Shown: positions 16,678-31,802, counted from the first letter of the stretch. The stretch is DNA of 64,000 bases from an uncultured Paracoccaceae bacterium (GCA_934500835.1 CAKSTR010000001.1:1-64000), one strand, 5' to 3'. A program made the numbers and translations. The notes: a model not told the origin generated them from the letters alone.

Positions 16678-17468
16678 TCCGCATCCTGCATCTGTCGGAC
16701 CCGCATTTCGGCACGGTCGAGCCGGGACTTGACCGCGCCGTGCTGGCGCTGGCCGCCCGGCTGGCCCCCGATGCGACGGTGGTGTCGGGCGATCTGACCC
16801 AGCGGGCGCGGCGCGCCGAATTTGCCGCGGCGCGCGAATGGGTTGACCGGCTGCCCCGGCCGGTGCTCGTGGTGCCCGGCAACCACGATGCGCCGCTCTA
16901 CAACCTGCTTGGCCGGCTGCTCCGGCCTTACGCCGGCTATGCCGCCAGCTTCGGCGCGGATCTGGAGCCGGTCCTGTCGCTGCCCGGAGCCGTTGTGCAG
17001 GGGATCAATACCGCCAATCCGTTGGTCTGGAAGGCGGGACGGCTGCGCCAAAGCTCGGTCGACCGCCTGCGACGCAGCTTCGCGGCGGCACCACCGGACG
17101 ACTGGCGCATCGCGGCGATGCATCACGCGCCGGTGCCGGCCGCCGATGGCACCGCCGCCGACATCGCCGATCCGCCCGCCACCTTGCGGGCATTGGCGGA
17201 GACCGGCGCGCAGATCGTGCTGTCGGGACATACCCACATGCCGCACTGGGGTGTCGCGGAGACCGCCGCCGGCATGCTTTTCCTGCAGGTCGGCACCGCG
17301 ATTTCGACCCGCCGCAAGACCGCGGCCAATGACCTGGGCCTGATCGAGCTGGACGACAGCGGCGTGACGGTGCGGTCCTGGCATGCCCTGCCAGGCGGCC
17401 CCTTTTCCGAAGGGCCGGGCTCGCGCTTTCTCAACGGCCCGACGGGCTGGCAAAGAGTCGAGCCCTAG
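16674..17468 (+). CDS. Calcineurin-like metallophosphoesterase
   Basis: A 264-residue metallophosphoesterase with the full set of metal-binding blocks in order: LSDPHFG (residues 7-13), VVSGDLTQ, VVPGNHDAP, MHHAPV and SGHTHMP. These predict a dinuclear metal centre. The architecture resembles 3',5'-cyclic nucleotide or UDP-diacylglucosamine-type phosphohydrolases, but the substrate cannot be fixed. The start overlaps the lipid kinase stop, so a phospholipid or nucleotide-lipid substrate is plausible. It is the last gene of the transglycosylase operon. Confidence 0.88.
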   Translation: MIRILHLSDPHFGTVEPGLDRAVLALAARLAPDATVVSGDLTQRARRAEFAAAREWVDRLPRPVLVVPGNHDAPLYNLLGRLLRPYAGYAASFGADLEPVLSLPGAVVQGINTANPLVWKAGRLRQSSVDRLRRSFAAAPPDDWRIAAMHHAPVPAADGTAADIADPPATLRALAETGAQIVLSGHTHMPHWGVAETAAGMLFLQVGTAISTRRKTAANDLGLIELDDSGVTVRSWHALPGGPFSEGPGSRFLNGPTGWQRVEP

Positions 17469-17540
17469 ACCAATCCCGCGCTGACGCCCCGGGTTCTCAT
17501 CGGAAAACCGCCGGATACCAGTTTTCGACGAAACCTCGGG

Positions 17541-21264
<3,724 letters not shown>

Positions 21265-21268
<4 letters not shown>

Positions 21269-22695
21269 GCCGCAACAAGGCCGGCGTAAAGGGCGGCATA
21301 GTCCGCGGCCGAGGTCTCCCACCCCAAAGGCTGCGCCATCGCCGCTTTGCGCGCGCGCGCCCAGGCCTTGCGGTCGGCGTGCAGGGCGACCAGATGGCGC
21401 AGCGCCTGCGCAAGGGCCAGGGCATCGGTCGGGTGGAAGACGAAGCCCGTCGCCACACCTGCCGCCAGACTTGCCGGCGTCGCCCCGATCACCGTATCGG
21501 CCAGCCCCCCGGTCGCGGCCACCACCGGCAACGTGCCATAGCGCAATCCGTACATCTGGGTCAGGCCGCAAGGCTCGAACCGGCTTGGCACCAGCACGGC
21601 ATCGGCGCCCTGGAACAGGCGATGGCTCATCCCCTCGTCATAGCCGATATGGACGGCCACCCGGCCCGGGAACCGGACGGCAAGGGCCTCCATCTCGCGC
21701 TCCAGCGCAGGATCCCCCGAACCGAGGACGATCAGCCCGCCGCCGGCATGGACCAGGCCGGGGATGGTGGCGGGCAAAAGATCGATACCCTTCTGGTCGG
21801 TCAGCCGGCTGACGACGATGGCCAGTGGCCCCGGCACCTGCACCCCGAACTCGGCACAGAGTGCGGCGCGTGCCGCGGCCTTGCCGGCCATGTCCCTGGC
21901 CGAATAGGGGTTCTCCGCCTCGCCCTCGGGCGACCAGACCGCCAGATCCACCCCGTTCAGGATGCCGCTCACATCGGCGCTGCGCGCGGCGATCACCCCC
22001 TCCAGCCCCAGTCCGAATTCGGGCCGCATCAGCTCCTCGGCATAGCGGGGCGAAACCGTGGTGATCCGGTCCGCCGTCACCAGCCCGGCCTTCAGCAAGG
22101 ACAGACCGCCGTAATATTCCAGCGCCCCGGGGTGGAAGGCGCTTGCCGGCAACCGCAGGTCCTGCAGCATCGCCGCCGGGGCCCAGCCCTGAAAGGCGAT
22201 GTTGTGGATGGTCTGCACCGAACGGCAGCCGCCGTTCCCGTGATAGGCCAGATAGGCCGGCGCAAGGCCCGCCTGCCAGTCATGGGCGTGCAGCACATCC
22301 GGCTTCCAGCCCTCCACCCCTTCGCGCGCCAATTCGGCCGCAACCCAGGCCAGCGCCGCAAACCGCTGCGGATTGTCGCCCCAGTCGCCCGCGGGCCCCG
22401 CGTAAGGCCCGCCCTCGCGGTCATAGAGATGCGGCGCATCCAGCAGCATCACCGGAACGCCCTCGGCCTCCCCCCGCAGAACCCGCCCCTCGCCCCCCCA
22501 CAGCGCAGGGGCGCGCCAGACCACCTCCCAGCCCTTTGCCCGCGCCCGCAGGGCGCGATAGGCCGGCAAAAGCACCCGCATCTCCCAGCCCTGCCCCGCC
22601 ATCGCCGCCGGCAGGGCACCGACCACATCCGCCAGCCCCCCGGTCTTGACCAGAGGCACGCATTCCGACGCGACCGACAGCACCCGCCCCTTCAT
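21265..22695 (-). CDS. glgA: Glycogen synthase GlgA
   Basis: A 476-residue GT5 glycogen synthase using ADP-glucose. The N-terminal KTGGLADVVGALP loop (17-29) binds ADP-glucose; VVSRLTDQKGIDLL and PSRFEPCGLTQMYGLRYGTLP are the C-terminal GT-B motifs. I use ATG 22695; an in-frame ATG at 22707 adds MGFA. That upstream ATG coincides with the end of a dispersed repeat copy, which therefore supplies the 5' leader. The gap to glgC is 84 bp, the longest in the glycogen operon. Confidence 0.94.
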
Positions 22696-22700
22696 CGCAA

Positions 22701-22759
22701 ACCCCATTTTCTGTCCAAAAATATCCTGCAGGGGGTCCGGGGGACGCAAAGTCCCCCGG
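22701..22759 (-). repeat. Dispersed repeat, copy 2, between glgC and glgA
   Basis: On the minus strand, a hairpin with arms CCGGGGGAC/GTCCCCCGG (22737-22759) is followed by ACCCCCTGC and the core GGATATTT...GAAAATG (ending near 22706). It follows glgC in the direction of transcription and runs into the glgA start. The hairpin may reduce read-through within the operon. Confidence 0.75.
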
Positions 22760-22779
22760 CGCCGGCCAGTTGCGCAGCC

Positions 22780-24051
22780 TCAGCCGCCGGCCTTGGCCCG
22801 CAGATCCAGCATAGCCTGCGTGATCAGGACGATGCCAGACTCCGTGCGCCGGAACCACTTCGCATCCTCGACCGGGTCCTTGCCCACCACCAGCCCCTCG
22901 GGGATCACCACGCCCGAGTCGATCACGCAATTCGCCAGCTCGGCCTTGCGATTGACGACCACCCGCGGCAGCGCCACCACATATTCCAGGCTCGACCAGC
23001 TGTGCGTCCGCACCCCGGTGAACAGCAGCGAATTCGCCACCGACGACCCCGACACGATACAATCGCCCGAGATCAGCGAGCTGACCGCGGACCCGCGCCG
23101 CCCATCCTCGTCATGGATGAACTTCGCCGGCGGCACGATTTCCGAATAGGTCCAGATCGGCCAGGAGTTGTCGTAGATGTCCAGCTTCGGCACGAAATCG
23201 GTCAGGTCGATATTGGCCTGCCAGAAGGCGTCGATGGTCCCCACATCGCGCCAGTACGGCTCATCCTCAAGGCCGCTCGTCACGCAGGAATCGGCGAATC
23301 TATGGGCCATCGCCTTGCCGTGTTTCACGATATGCGGGATCAGATCGTTGCCGAAGTCATGGCTGGACTCGTCATCCACCATGTCGCGCAGCAGAAGGTC
23401 GCGCAGGAAGGCCCAGTCGAAGACATAGATCCCCATCGAGGCCAGCGCGTGATCGGGATCGCCCGGGATCGCGGGCGGGTCTTTCGGCTTTTCAAGAAAA
23501 TCGGTGATCCGCATCGACGTGTCGACATGCATCACGCCGAAGGCCGTCGCCTCGGCCCTGGGCACGGTCAGGCAGCCGATGGTCACATCGGCGCCAGTCT
23601 CGACATGCTGCTGCAGCATGATCTCATAGTCCATCTTGTAGATGTGGTCGCCCGCCAGAATGACCACATAGTTGATGCGGTAGCTGTCGATGATGTCGAT
23701 GTTCTGCGCCACCGCATCCGCGGTGCCGCGATACCAGTTCACCTCATCCATCCGCTGCGACGCGGGCAGGATGTCGAGATATTCGTTCCGCTCGGCCCGG
23801 AAAAAGCCCCAGCCGCGCTGCATGTGGCGGATCAGGGAATGCGCCTTGTATTGCGTGGCAATGGCCATCTTGCGAATGCCCGAGTTCAGCGCATTCGACA
23901 GGGCAAAGTCGATGATCCGGGTCTTGCCGCCGAAATAGACCGCCGGCTTGGCGCGCCGGTCGGTCAACTCCTTCAGCCGGCTGCCGCGCCCGCCGGCCAG
24001 CACGAAGGCCATGGCCTGCGACGACAACCTCTGGTTCGCTCTTGCCTTCAT
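22780..24051 (-). CDS. glgC: Glucose-1-phosphate adenylyltransferase
   Basis: A 423-residue ADP-glucose pyrophosphorylase, the committed step of bacterial glycogen synthesis. The nucleotidyl-transferase signature [20 protein letters not shown] begins at residue 16, and [12 protein letters not shown] and FLEKPKDPP follow; a left-handed beta-helix forms the C-terminus. The ATG has GGAGG five bases upstream. It lies 27 bp after glgB. The family is usually controlled allosterically by glycolytic intermediates; no regulatory motif can be judged here. Confidence 0.96.
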   Translation of the reverse strand: MKARANQRLSSQAMAFVLAGGRGSRLKELTDRRAKPAVYFGGKTRIIDFALSNALNSGIRKMAIATQYKAHSLIRHMQRGWGFFRAERNEYLDILPASQRMDEVNWYRGTADAVAQNIDIIDSYRINYVVILAGDHIYKMDYEIMLQQHVETGADVTIGCLTVPRAEATAFGVMHVDTSMRITDFLEKPKDPPAIPGDPDHALASMGIYVFDWAFLRDLLLRDMVDDESSHDFGNDLIPHIVKHGKAMAHRFADSCVTSGLEDEPYWRDVGTIDAFWQANIDLTDFVPKLDIYDNSWPIWTYSEIVPPAKFIHDEDGRRGSAVSSLISGDCIVSGSSVANSLLFTGVRTHSWSSLEYVVALPRVVVNRKAELANCVIDSGVVIPEGLVVGKDPVEDAKWFRRTESGIVLITQAMLDLRAKAGG

Positions 24052-24078
24052 GGTTTCCTCCCTCGGGAACCCGGGCTT

Positions 24079-26250
24079 TCAGCCCTGTTTGAAATAGACG
24101 GCCGACAGTGGCGGCAGGATGACAAGCGCGGATTGCGGCTGCCCGTGCCAGGCCTGCGGCGCGCTGGTGACGCCGCCCCCGTTGCCGCGATTGCCGCCGC
24201 CATACCGCGCGGCATCGCTGTTCAGCACCTCGGCCCAGGTCCCCGCGGCCGGCAGGCCCAGGCGATAGCTGCGCTCCACCGGGGTCATGTTGACCGCCAC
24301 GATCACCATCGGGTCCCCCGCCCGCCCCTTGCGCAGCCAGGCGTAGACGCCGCCCTCGGCATCATTGGCCTCAAGCCATTCGAACCCCTCGGGCCGGCAA
24401 TCGTTGACATGCAGCGCCGGCGTGTCGCGGTAGAGGCGGTTCAGATCGCGCACCAGCGCCTGCATCCCGGCATGGGCGGGGGTGTCCAGCTGGTGCCAGT
24501 CAAGGCTCTGGTCGTGGTTCCATTCGCGGCCTTGCGCGAACTCCTGCCCCATGAACAGAAGCTTCTTGCCCGGATGCCCCCACATGAAGCCGTAATAGGC
24601 CCGCAGATTGGCGAATTTCGCCTCCCCCTCCCCCGGCATCTTGCCCAGCATCGAGCCTTTGCCATGCACGACCTCGTCATGGCTGATCGGCAGGATGTAA
24701 TTCTCCGACCAGGCATAGTGCAGGCCGAAGGTCATCTGGTGATGGTGATATTTCCGGTGGACCGGATCGCGCTGCATATAGGCCAGCGTGTCGTTCATCC
24801 AGCCCATGTTCCACTTGAAACCAAAGCCAAGGCCGCCGTGGTTCACCGGGCGCGACACCCCCGGAAAGGCGGTGCTTTCTTCGGCCACCGTCATCACGCC
24901 GGGGCATTCGCCATAGGCGGTGACATTGGTGGCCTGCAGCATGGCGATGGCTTCGTAATTCTCGCGCCCGCCGTCGCGGTTGGGCACCCACTCGCCATCT
25001 TTACGCGAATAGTCGCGGTACAGCATCGAGGCCACGGCATCCACCCGCAACCCTTCGATGTGGTACTCCTCTAGCCAATACAAGGCGTTGGAGACCAGAT
25101 AGTTCTTAACCTCGCGCCGACCATAGTTGTAGATCAGGGTGTTCCAGTCCTGATGGAACCCCTCTTTCGGATCGGCATGCTCATAAAGCGGCGTGCCGTC
25201 AAAGCGGCCAAGGCCGTGGGCATCGGTCGGGAAATGGCCGGGCACCCAGTCAAGGATGACGCCCAGCCCCTTCTTGTGCGCCGCATCGACAAAGGCGCGG
25301 AATTCGCTTGGCGTGCCATGGCGGATCGTCGGGGCGAACAGGCCGATGGGCTGATAGCCCCAGCTTCCATCGAACGGATATTCGGACACCGGCAGGCATT
25401 CGATATGGGTAAAGCCCATGTCGACCGCATAGTCGACCAGTTGCTCGGCCAGTTCGGTATAGGACAGCATCCGGTCGCCCGGCGCGCGCCGCCACGACCC
25501 CAGATGCACCTCATAGATCGAGACGGGCGCATCGACCGAATGCCGCGCGGCCCGGCCCGCCATCCAGTCGTGATCACTGAAATCGCCGGCGATCCGCCGG
25601 ACCACGCTGGCATTCGCGGGCGGATGCTCGGACCCGAAGCCGACCGGGTCCGCCTTCAGCGGCATCAGGGCACCACCGGGGCCGCGGATCTCATACTTGT
25701 ACGTCTCGCCTTCGGTCAGGCCGGGGATGAAGATCTCCCAGACGCCGGTGGCACCGCGCCGCCGCATCGGGTGGCGGCGGCCGTCCCAGATGTTGAAACT
25801 GCCGACGACAGAGACCCGTTCGGCATTCGGCGCCCAGACGGCGAAATGCACCCCGTCAGCGCCCTCATGCGTGATCAGATGCGCGCCAAGCACATGCCAG
25901 AGCCGGCGATGCGTGCCCTCGCCCAGAAGATATTCATCCATCTCGCCCAGCACGGGGCCAAAGCGGAACGGGTCGTCGAATTCCCATTCCGTGCCATGGC
26001 CTTCGGCCCGCAACCGATAGGCTGCGCGACGGCTTTGCCGATGGGTGAAAAGCCCCGGGATGCCGGGATAGGGCGCGGCCTCAACGGCGGTCTTGCCGGC
26101 CAGAACCCACAGCCTTTCGGCCCCCGGAACAAAGGCGGTGATCACAGTCGCCCCGCCCCGTTGCTGTGGTCCCAGGACCGAAAAGGGATCGCCGTGCCGG
26201 CCTTCGGCGATTGCCCAGGCGGTGGCCTCGTCCAGATCGTGATCGGCCAT
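24079..26250 (-). CDS. glgB: 1,4-alpha-glucan branching enzyme GlgB
   Basis: A 723-residue GH13 branching enzyme that makes alpha-1,6 branches in glycogen. Two N-terminal CBM48/E-set regions (to about 220) precede the barrel. Catalytic-region motifs are [13 protein letters not shown] (nucleophile Asp), [11 protein letters not shown] (Glu) and [13 protein letters not shown]. Length matches enteric GlgB with the full N-terminal extension. The ATG at 26250 has GGAGG upstream. It is 37 bp after glgP. Confidence 0.96.
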   Translation of the reverse strand: MADHDLDEATAWAIAEGRHGDPFSVLGPQQRGGATVITAFVPGAERLWVLAGKTAVEAAPYPGIPGLFTHRQSRRAAYRLRAEGHGTEWEFDDPFRFGPVLGEMDEYLLGEGTHRRLWHVLGAHLITHEGADGVHFAVWAPNAERVSVVGSFNIWDGRRHPMRRRGATGVWEIFIPGLTEGETYKYEIRGPGGALMPLKADPVGFGSEHPPANASVVRRIAGDFSDHDWMAGRAARHSVDAPVSIYEVHLGSWRRAPGDRMLSYTELAEQLVDYAVDMGFTHIECLPVSEYPFDGSWGYQPIGLFAPTIRHGTPSEFRAFVDAAHKKGLGVILDWVPGHFPTDAHGLGRFDGTPLYEHADPKEGFHQDWNTLIYNYGRREVKNYLVSNALYWLEEYHIEGLRVDAVASMLYRDYSRKDGEWVPNRDGGRENYEAIAMLQATNVTAYGECPGVMTVAEESTAFPGVSRPVNHGGLGFGFKWNMGWMNDTLAYMQRDPVHRKYHHHQMTFGLHYAWSENYILPISHDEVVHGKGSMLGKMPGEGEAKFANLRAYYGFMWGHPGKKLLFMGQEFAQGREWNHDQSLDWHQLDTPAHAGMQALVRDLNRLYRDTPALHVNDCRPEGFEWLEANDAEGGVYAWLRKGRAGDPMVIVAVNMTPVERSYRLGLPAAGTWAEVLNSDAARYGGGNRGNGGGVTSAPQAWHGQPQSALVILPPLSAVYFKQG

Positions 26251-26287
26251 TCACCCCTCCTCCCAAAGCCGCACGGAAGCGGGCCGG

Positions 26288-28681
26288 CTAAAGCGCCGGC
26301 GTCACGTCCCAGATGTCCTTCATATAGCTGCGGATGGTGCGGTCCGAGGAGAAGAACCCCGACCGCGCCGTGTTCAACGCCGCCATCTTCACCCATCGCG
26401 CCCGGTCGGCATAGGCCGCCGCCACCTGCCCCTGCGCCGCGTGATAGGCATCGAAATCGCTGGCCACCAGGAAATAGTCCGAATGCCAGATGGCGTGGAC
26501 AAGGCCATGATACCGCTCCGGCTCATCTGGGCTGAAGCGGCCTTCGGCGATCATCTGCAGCACGTCCTGCAAGGGCTGGCTGGCCTCGATCGCCTTGCGG
26601 GCGTGCTCGGGGTCGCGGCGGCGTTCCATCACCTGATCGGCAGTAAGGCCGAAAAGAAAGAAGTTCTCTGCCCCCACCTCTTGCAGGATCTCCACATTGG
26701 CGCCATCCAGCGTGCCGATGGTCGGCGCGCCGTTCATCATGAACTTCATGTTGCCGGTGCCCGAAGCCTCCTTGCCGGCGGTCGAGATCTGTTCGGAAAG
26801 GTCAGCGGCGGGAATGATCCGCTCGGCCATCGTGACGTTGTAATTGGGCGGGTAGACGATCTTCAGCAGATCCCCAACTTGAGAGTCTGCATTAATTACA
26901 ACCGACACATCATTGATAAGACGTATGATTTCCTTGGCAACAGCATAGCCGGGCGCCGCCTTGCCGCCGAAGATCCGCACCCGCGGCACCGGGTTCGCCA
27001 CGGCGCCGCTGCGCAAGGCGTGCCAGTAGGCGATGCATTCAAGGATGTTCAGCAGCTGGCGCTTGTATTCGTGGATGCGCTTCACCTGCACATCGAACAG
27101 CGCGTCGGGCGAGACCTTCACCCCGAACTCGCGCGCGATCCAGTCGCCGACCCGCGCCTTGTTCTCGCGCTTGGCGGCATCGAAATCGGTGCGGAATCCG
27201 GCCTCGTCGACATGGGCCTCAAGGCCGCGCAGCCGGTCGAGATCGTCCTCCCAGCCGTCGCCGATGGTGCGGGTGATCAGGGACGACAGCGGCCGGTTGC
27301 AGGTCTTCAGCCAGCGCCGCGGCGTCACACCATTGGTTTCGTTGATGATCCGGCCCGGATGCAGGCGGTTCAACTCGGGGAACAGGTTCTGCTTCACCAG
27401 ATCCGAATGCAGGGCCGAGACCCCGTTCACCTTGTGTGCCATCACGAAGGCCAGTTCGCCCATCCGCACTTCGTGATGCTTGACGATGCCCACGTAATGC
27501 GGCCGGGTCGGCCAGGTGCGGCGGTGCCAGCTGTCGATGCGTTCCACGATCTGCATGTGGCGCGGCAGGACGGTGCCGAAGGTGAAGGTCGCCCATTTCT
27601 CCAGCGCCTCGGGCAGCAGGGTATGGTTGGTATAGCCCAGACAGGCGCGGGCGGTGTCCAGCGCCTGATCAAAGGGCATGCCGTGTTCGTCCGACAGAAG
27701 CCGGATCAGTTCGGGCCCGGCAATGGCGGGATGGGTGTCGTTCATCTGGATGGCGACATGCTTCGGCAGGGCCGCCAGATCGGAATGCGCGGACAGATAG
27801 CGGCGCAGGATGTCCTGCAGCGCGGCAGAGGTCAGGAAGAACTCCTGCTTCAGCCGCAGCTCCTTGCCCTGATAGGTGGTGTCGTCGGGATAAAGCACGC
27901 GGGAAAGGGTGCGGGCCAGGGCTTCCGGTTCGGCGGCGGCGGCAAAGTCGCCGCGGTTGAACCGCTCCAGATCGAAAAGCGCGGTCGGCTTGGCCGCCCA
28001 AAGCCGCAGCGTATTGGCCCATTTGCCCTGCCAGCCCACCACGGGGGTGTCATGCGCCTCGGCCAGAACGGTCTCGCCGGGCATCCAGATCTCGCGCCCG
28101 TCGCGGGTTTCGACCTGGCCCTTGAAGGGGATGGTATAGGCGCTTTCGGGGCGTGGAAATTCCCACGGGTTGGGCTGCGAGAGCCAGTCTTCGGGCGCCT
28201 CGACCTGACGGCCGCCTTCGAAGCGCTGGCGGAACAACCCGTGCTCATAGCGGATGCCATAGCCATAGGCGGGGCATCCCACGGTGGCCATGGATTCCAT
28301 GAAACAGGCCGCCAGCCGCCCAAGCCCGCCATTGCCAAGGGCGGCATCCGGTTCGTCACCGGCAAGGGTGCGGAAGTCCTGCCCCACCTCGGCCATCGCG
28401 GCCTCGACCTGTTCGGTCAGGCCAAGGTTGGTGGTGGCATCCTCAAGGATGCGGCCGATCAGGAATTCCATCGACAGGTAGTAGACGCGCTTGCGATCCT
28501 CGGCCCAGGTGCGGCGGGTCGAGGCGAACCAGGGGCCGACGATACGGTCCCGTATGGCGAACGAGAGCGCCATGCGCCAGTCGTAGGCGCTGGCATTGGC
28601 CGCGTCCTTGCCCAGCGTATAGGTCAGGTGGCGCTGGATGTCGGCTTTCAGGACATTCGGGGTCAGGCTGAGGTCGGTCAC
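26288..28681 (-). CDS. glgP: Glycogen phosphorylase GlgP
   Basis: A 797-residue GT35 phosphorylase releasing glucose 1-phosphate from glycogen ends. The PLP lysine lies in EASGTGNMKFMMNG near the C-terminal third, preceded by VINADSQVGDLLKIV. The start is GTG at 28681 with no strong ribosome-binding site. It is the first gene of the glycogen operon, so its upstream region should hold the operon promoter. A 60-base stretch at 26881-26940 is only 38% G+C and uses codons rare in the neighbourhood (ATA, GTA, ATT), although the encoded residues are conserved. Confidence 0.95.
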   Translation of the reverse strand: MTDLSLTPNVLKADIQRHLTYTLGKDAANASAYDWRMALSFAIRDRIVGPWFASTRRTWAEDRKRVYYLSMEFLIGRILEDATTNLGLTEQVEAAMAEVGQDFRTLAGDEPDAALGNGGLGRLAACFMESMATVGCPAYGYGIRYEHGLFRQRFEGGRQVEAPEDWLSQPNPWEFPRPESAYTIPFKGQVETRDGREIWMPGETVLAEAHDTPVVGWQGKWANTLRLWAAKPTALFDLERFNRGDFAAAAEPEALARTLSRVLYPDDTTYQGKELRLKQEFFLTSAALQDILRRYLSAHSDLAALPKHVAIQMNDTHPAIAGPELIRLLSDEHGMPFDQALDTARACLGYTNHTLLPEALEKWATFTFGTVLPRHMQIVERIDSWHRRTWPTRPHYVGIVKHHEVRMGELAFVMAHKVNGVSALHSDLVKQNLFPELNRLHPGRIINETNGVTPRRWLKTCNRPLSSLITRTIGDGWEDDLDRLRGLEAHVDEAGFRTDFDAAKRENKARVGDWIAREFGVKVSPDALFDVQVKRIHEYKRQLLNILECIAYWHALRSGAVANPVPRVRIFGGKAAPGYAVAKEIIRLINDVSVVINADSQVGDLLKIVYPPNYNVTMAERIIPAADLSEQISTAGKEASGTGNMKFMMNGAPTIGTLDGANVEILQEVGAENFFLFGLTADQVMERRRDPEHARKAIEASQPLQDVLQMIAEGRFSPDEPERYHGLVHAIWHSDYFLVASDFDAYHAAQGQVAAAYADRARWVKMAALNTARSGFFSSDRTIRSYMKDIWDVTPAL

Positions 28682-28932
28682 GCTGCGGTCCGTTCAAAGA
28701 GTCACTGGCCGGCCAAGCCTGAGCGCGCGTCGCACCATGGTCAAGGCGACCAGGCCCCGGATTGCGCGGCCGAACCGGGCAGATTGGCTTCGTGTTATCG
28801 CAAACATGGCGGAAGTCTATCGATTTTTTTCGCTGCAAAACCAAAGTTCTTCCGGCCTCAAATCGCTTTGACAAGGCGCCGCGCGCCAAACCCTTGACCA
28901 CAAAGAATTTCCCGGCGCAGGTTCGATTTTTT

Positions 28933-28947
28933 GCTCATGTGATGAGC
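28933..28947. other. Unassigned palindrome between cueR and glgP
   Basis: GCTCAT-GTG-ATGAGC is a perfect inverted repeat (6-bp arms, 3-bp centre), extended to 7 bp by flanking T/A. It lies in an AT-richer stretch after the cueR stop and about 250 bp upstream of glgP. A T-run precedes rather than follows it on the plus strand, so it is not a clear terminator. It could be an operator. Confidence 0.4.
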
Positions 28948-28968
28948 ATAAGATTACCCCGCCCTGTC

Positions 28969-29364
28969 TCAGCAGCAGCTGCGGTCCGCCAGCCCCGAAA
29001 GGATCGGACACTCCGGCCGCGCATCGCCGGCGCAGGAATGGACCAGTTCGGTCAGCACGCCCTGCATCGCCTGCAACTCGGCCAGCTTGGCGGCGATCTG
29101 GGTCAGATGCCGCTCGGCCAGCGCCTTCACATCGGCACTGGCACGGCCCTTGTCCTCATACAAGGCCAGCAGCGCCCGGCAATCCTCGATGGAAAAGCCA
29201 AGCCCCCGCGCCCGGCCGATGAAGGCCAGCTTGTGCAGGTCGGTCTCGCGGAAGCGGCGATAGCCGTTGGCCTCGCGCTGCGGACGGATCAGGCCGATCT
29301 CCTCATAGTAGCGGATGGTCTTGGCCGGCAGGCCCGCGCGTTCCCCGACTTCGGAAATGTTCAT
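28969..29364 (-). CDS. cueR: Cu(I)-responsive MerR-family regulator CueR
   Basis: A 131-residue MerR-family activator that senses monovalent copper. The winged HTH ([20 protein letters not shown]) is N-terminal, a dimerisation helix follows, and the metal-binding loop CAGDARPEC has the C-x7-C spacing typical of CueR; the tail ends in CC. The start overlaps the copA stop as ATGA, so it is the second gene of a copA-cueR operon. Two matching promoters are present between copA and copZ. Confidence 0.93.
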   Translation of the reverse strand: MNISEVGERAGLPAKTIRYYEEIGLIRPQREANGYRRFRETDLHKLAFIGRARGLGFSIEDCRALLALYEDKGRASADVKALAERHLTQIAAKLAELQAMQGVLTELVHSCAGDARPECPILSGLADRSCC

Positions 29365-31781
29365 CCCTTCACTCCTTTCAGACGCAGGGCATTCAAGAGG
29401 ACGAAAACCGACGAAAGCGCCATTGCCCCCGCCCCCAGCATGGGCGAGACCTGCGGCCCGCCGAAGGGCACCAGCACTCCGGCGGCCACCGGCACCAGCG
29501 CCACGTTGTAGCCGAAGGCCCAGACCAGGTTCTGGCGGATGTTGCGCATCACCGCGCGGCTGACCCTGACCGCCGCGACCACGGCGCGCGGATCGCCGCG
29601 CATCAGCACCACCTCGCCCGCCTCGATCGCCACATCGGTGCCGGTGCCCATGGCGATGCCGACATCGGCTGCGGCAAGGGCGGGCGCATCGTTGATGCCG
29701 TCGCCGACGAAGGCACCGCCCATGTCGCGGACGATCTGCAGCTTGCCCTCGGGCAGGACGCCGGCGTGGACGCGGGTGATCCCAAGGCCGGCAGCCACAG
29801 CCGCCGCGCCCGCCGGCGTGTCGCCCGAGATCATCGCCACCTCCAGCCCCATGGCGCCAAGCCCCGCCACGGCCTCGGCCGCACCGGGCTTCGGCTGATC
29901 GGCAGCTGCGATCAGGCCTTCGACCTTGCCGTCCCGGGCGACGTAAAGCACGCTTTCGCCCCTTGCGGCGGCCTGTGCGGCCTCGGCCTCAAGCGCGGTG
30001 GGAAGGGCGTCGAACATTCGTGCCGCCCCCACGGCGATATGGGCATCCCCCACCGTGGCTTCGGCGCCATAGCCGGGGCGGGCACGGAAATCGGCCGAGG
30101 GCGGCGCATCGCCTGCCGCCGCCAGCACCGCCGCGGCAAGGGGGTGCTCGCTGCCCCGCTCGACCGCCGCCGCCATCGGCAGCACCCAATCCGGGCCGTG
30201 GACGGCCACCACCGCCGGCTTGCCCATCGTCAGCGTGCCGGTCTTGTCGAAGCCGATCGCCTTCACCCCGGCCAGCACCTGCAGCGCATCGCCCCGGCGG
30301 AACAGCACCCCCAATTCCGCCGCCCGCCCGGTGCCGACAAGGATCGAGACCGGCACCGCAAGCCCCATGGCACAGGGGCAGGCGATGATCAGCACCGCAA
30401 CGGCCGAGACCAGCGCCTGCGCCACATCGCCGGTGGCGATCAGCCAGACCACGGCCGTCACCAGCGCCACCGCCATCACCGCCGGCACGAACCACAGCGT
30501 CACCCGGTCGACCAGGGCCTGAACCGGCAGTTTCGAGCCTTGCGCCTCTTCGACCATGGCCACGATCCGCGCCAGAGTGGTTGCCGCCCCGACCGCCCGC
30601 ACCTCGACCACCAGCGCGCCGGTGCCGTTGACCGTGCCCGCCGTCACCGCATCGCCGCCGCGTTTTGTCACCGGCAGCGGCTCTCCGGTCAGCATGGATT
30701 CGTCCAGCGCCGAAGAGCCGTCGATCACCTGGCCGTCGACCGGCACCCGCTCTCCGGGGCGCAGGGCGATCCGCATGCCGGGCAGAAGGCTTGTCACCGG
30801 CACCTCCTGCCCGTCCTCAAGCCGCGCGACCTTGGGCTGCAGCCCGACCAGCCGGGCAATCGCCGCCCCCGCCCGCCCGCGCGCCCGCGCCTCAAGCGCG
30901 CGGCCCAGAAGGATCAGCGTGACGATCACCGCAGCCGCCTCGAACCAGACCGAGCGGCTGGCGGCGGGAATCAGCGCGGGGGCAAAGACCACCAGCGTGG
31001 AAAATCCCCAGGCGGCCAGCGTGCCGACCGCAACCAGCGCATTCATGTCGGGCGCGCCGCGCAGAAGCGAAGGGATGCCCTTCAGGAAGAACCGCCGTCC
31101 CGGACCGGCCAGAACGGCCGTGGTCAGCACGAATTGCATCAGCCAAAGCGGCCCCTGCCCCACCGCGCCATGCAACCAGTGATGGAAGGCCGGGAACAGA
31201 TGCCCCCCCATTTCGGTGACAAAAACCGGCAGGGTCAGCGCGGCGGCGATGGCGAAATCGCGCCAGAGCCGGCGCTCCTCGGCCTTCGGATCGGCGGGGG
31301 TGGCCGCTTCCAGCGGTACGGCGGCATAGCCCGCGCGGCTGACGGCGGCGGCAAGGGCGGCAGGATCGGTGCGGTCCCAGACCGTCACCTGCGCCCGCCT
31401 TGTCGCAAGGTTGGCCACGGCCGAGGCGACGCCGGGCTGCGCCTTCAGCACCCGCTCCACCCGTCCGGTGCAGGCGGCGCAGGTCATCCCCTCGACCGAC
31501 AGCGTGATGACTTCGGGCACCGCGGGGTATCCGGCCCCGGCCAGCGCCGCCGCCATCGTCTCGCGCGTGGCGGGGGCGCGGAAGCTGGCACTGGCCTCGC
31601 CGGTGCCGAAATTGGCGGCGGCACTTTCCACGCCGGGGACGGCTTTCAGCGCGCGCTCGACCCGGCCGACGCAAGAGGCGCAAGTCATGCCCTCCAGCCG
31701 GAAGCGGGCGGTTTCGGCGGCGGTCCGGGGGTCAGGCTGAGGCGGGGTCTGGGGCGGGGTCTGGATGTCGGCGGCGGTCAT
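29361..31781 (-). CDS. copA: Copper-exporting P-type ATPase
   Basis: An 806-residue P1B-type ATPase that pumps Cu(I) out of the cytoplasm. Two N-terminal heavy-metal domains have GMTCASC (Cys34/Cys37) and GMTCAAC (Cys101/Cys104). The transmembrane metal site is CPC in [10 protein letters not shown] (near residue 470), the phosphorylation motif DKTGTLTMG is near 513, and the hinge motif is [10 protein letters not shown]. The ATG has AAGGAGAA upstream. It is divergent from copZ, with a CueR-type promoter on each strand. Confidence 0.95.
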   Translation of the reverse strand: MTAADIQTPPQTPPQPDPRTAAETARFRLEGMTCASCVGRVERALKAVPGVESAAANFGTGEASASFRAPATRETMAAALAGAGYPAVPEVITLSVEGMTCAACTGRVERVLKAQPGVASAVANLATRRAQVTVWDRTDPAALAAAVSRAGYAAVPLEAATPADPKAEERRLWRDFAIAAALTLPVFVTEMGGHLFPAFHHWLHGAVGQGPLWLMQFVLTTAVLAGPGRRFFLKGIPSLLRGAPDMNALVAVGTLAAWGFSTLVVFAPALIPAASRSVWFEAAAVIVTLILLGRALEARARGRAGAAIARLVGLQPKVARLEDGQEVPVTSLLPGMRIALRPGERVPVDGQVIDGSSALDESMLTGEPLPVTKRGGDAVTAGTVNGTGALVVEVRAVGAATTLARIVAMVEEAQGSKLPVQALVDRVTLWFVPAVMAVALVTAVVWLIATGDVAQALVSAVAVLIIACPCAMGLAVPVSILVGTGRAAELGVLFRRGDALQVLAGVKAIGFDKTGTLTMGKPAVVAVHGPDWVLPMAAAVERGSEHPLAAAVLAAAGDAPPSADFRARPGYGAEATVGDAHIAVGAARMFDALPTALEAEAAQAAARGESVLYVARDGKVEGLIAAADQPKPGAAEAVAGLGAMGLEVAMISGDTPAGAAAVAAGLGITRVHAGVLPEGKLQIVRDMGGAFVGDGINDAPALAAADVGIAMGTGTDVAIEAGEVVLMRGDPRAVVAAVRVSRAVMRNIRQNLVWAFGYNVALVPVAAGVLVPFGGPQVSPMLGAGAMALSSVFVLLNALRLKGVKG

Positions 31782-31802
31782 GGCATTCTCCTTCGCCTGC
31801 CC

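Noticed and set aside
21379..25074. 1231-codon open frame opposite glgA, glgC and glgB
   Set aside because: It runs antisense to three well-supported genes and has the His/Arg/Pro/Gln-rich composition of GC-driven shadow frames, with no domain.
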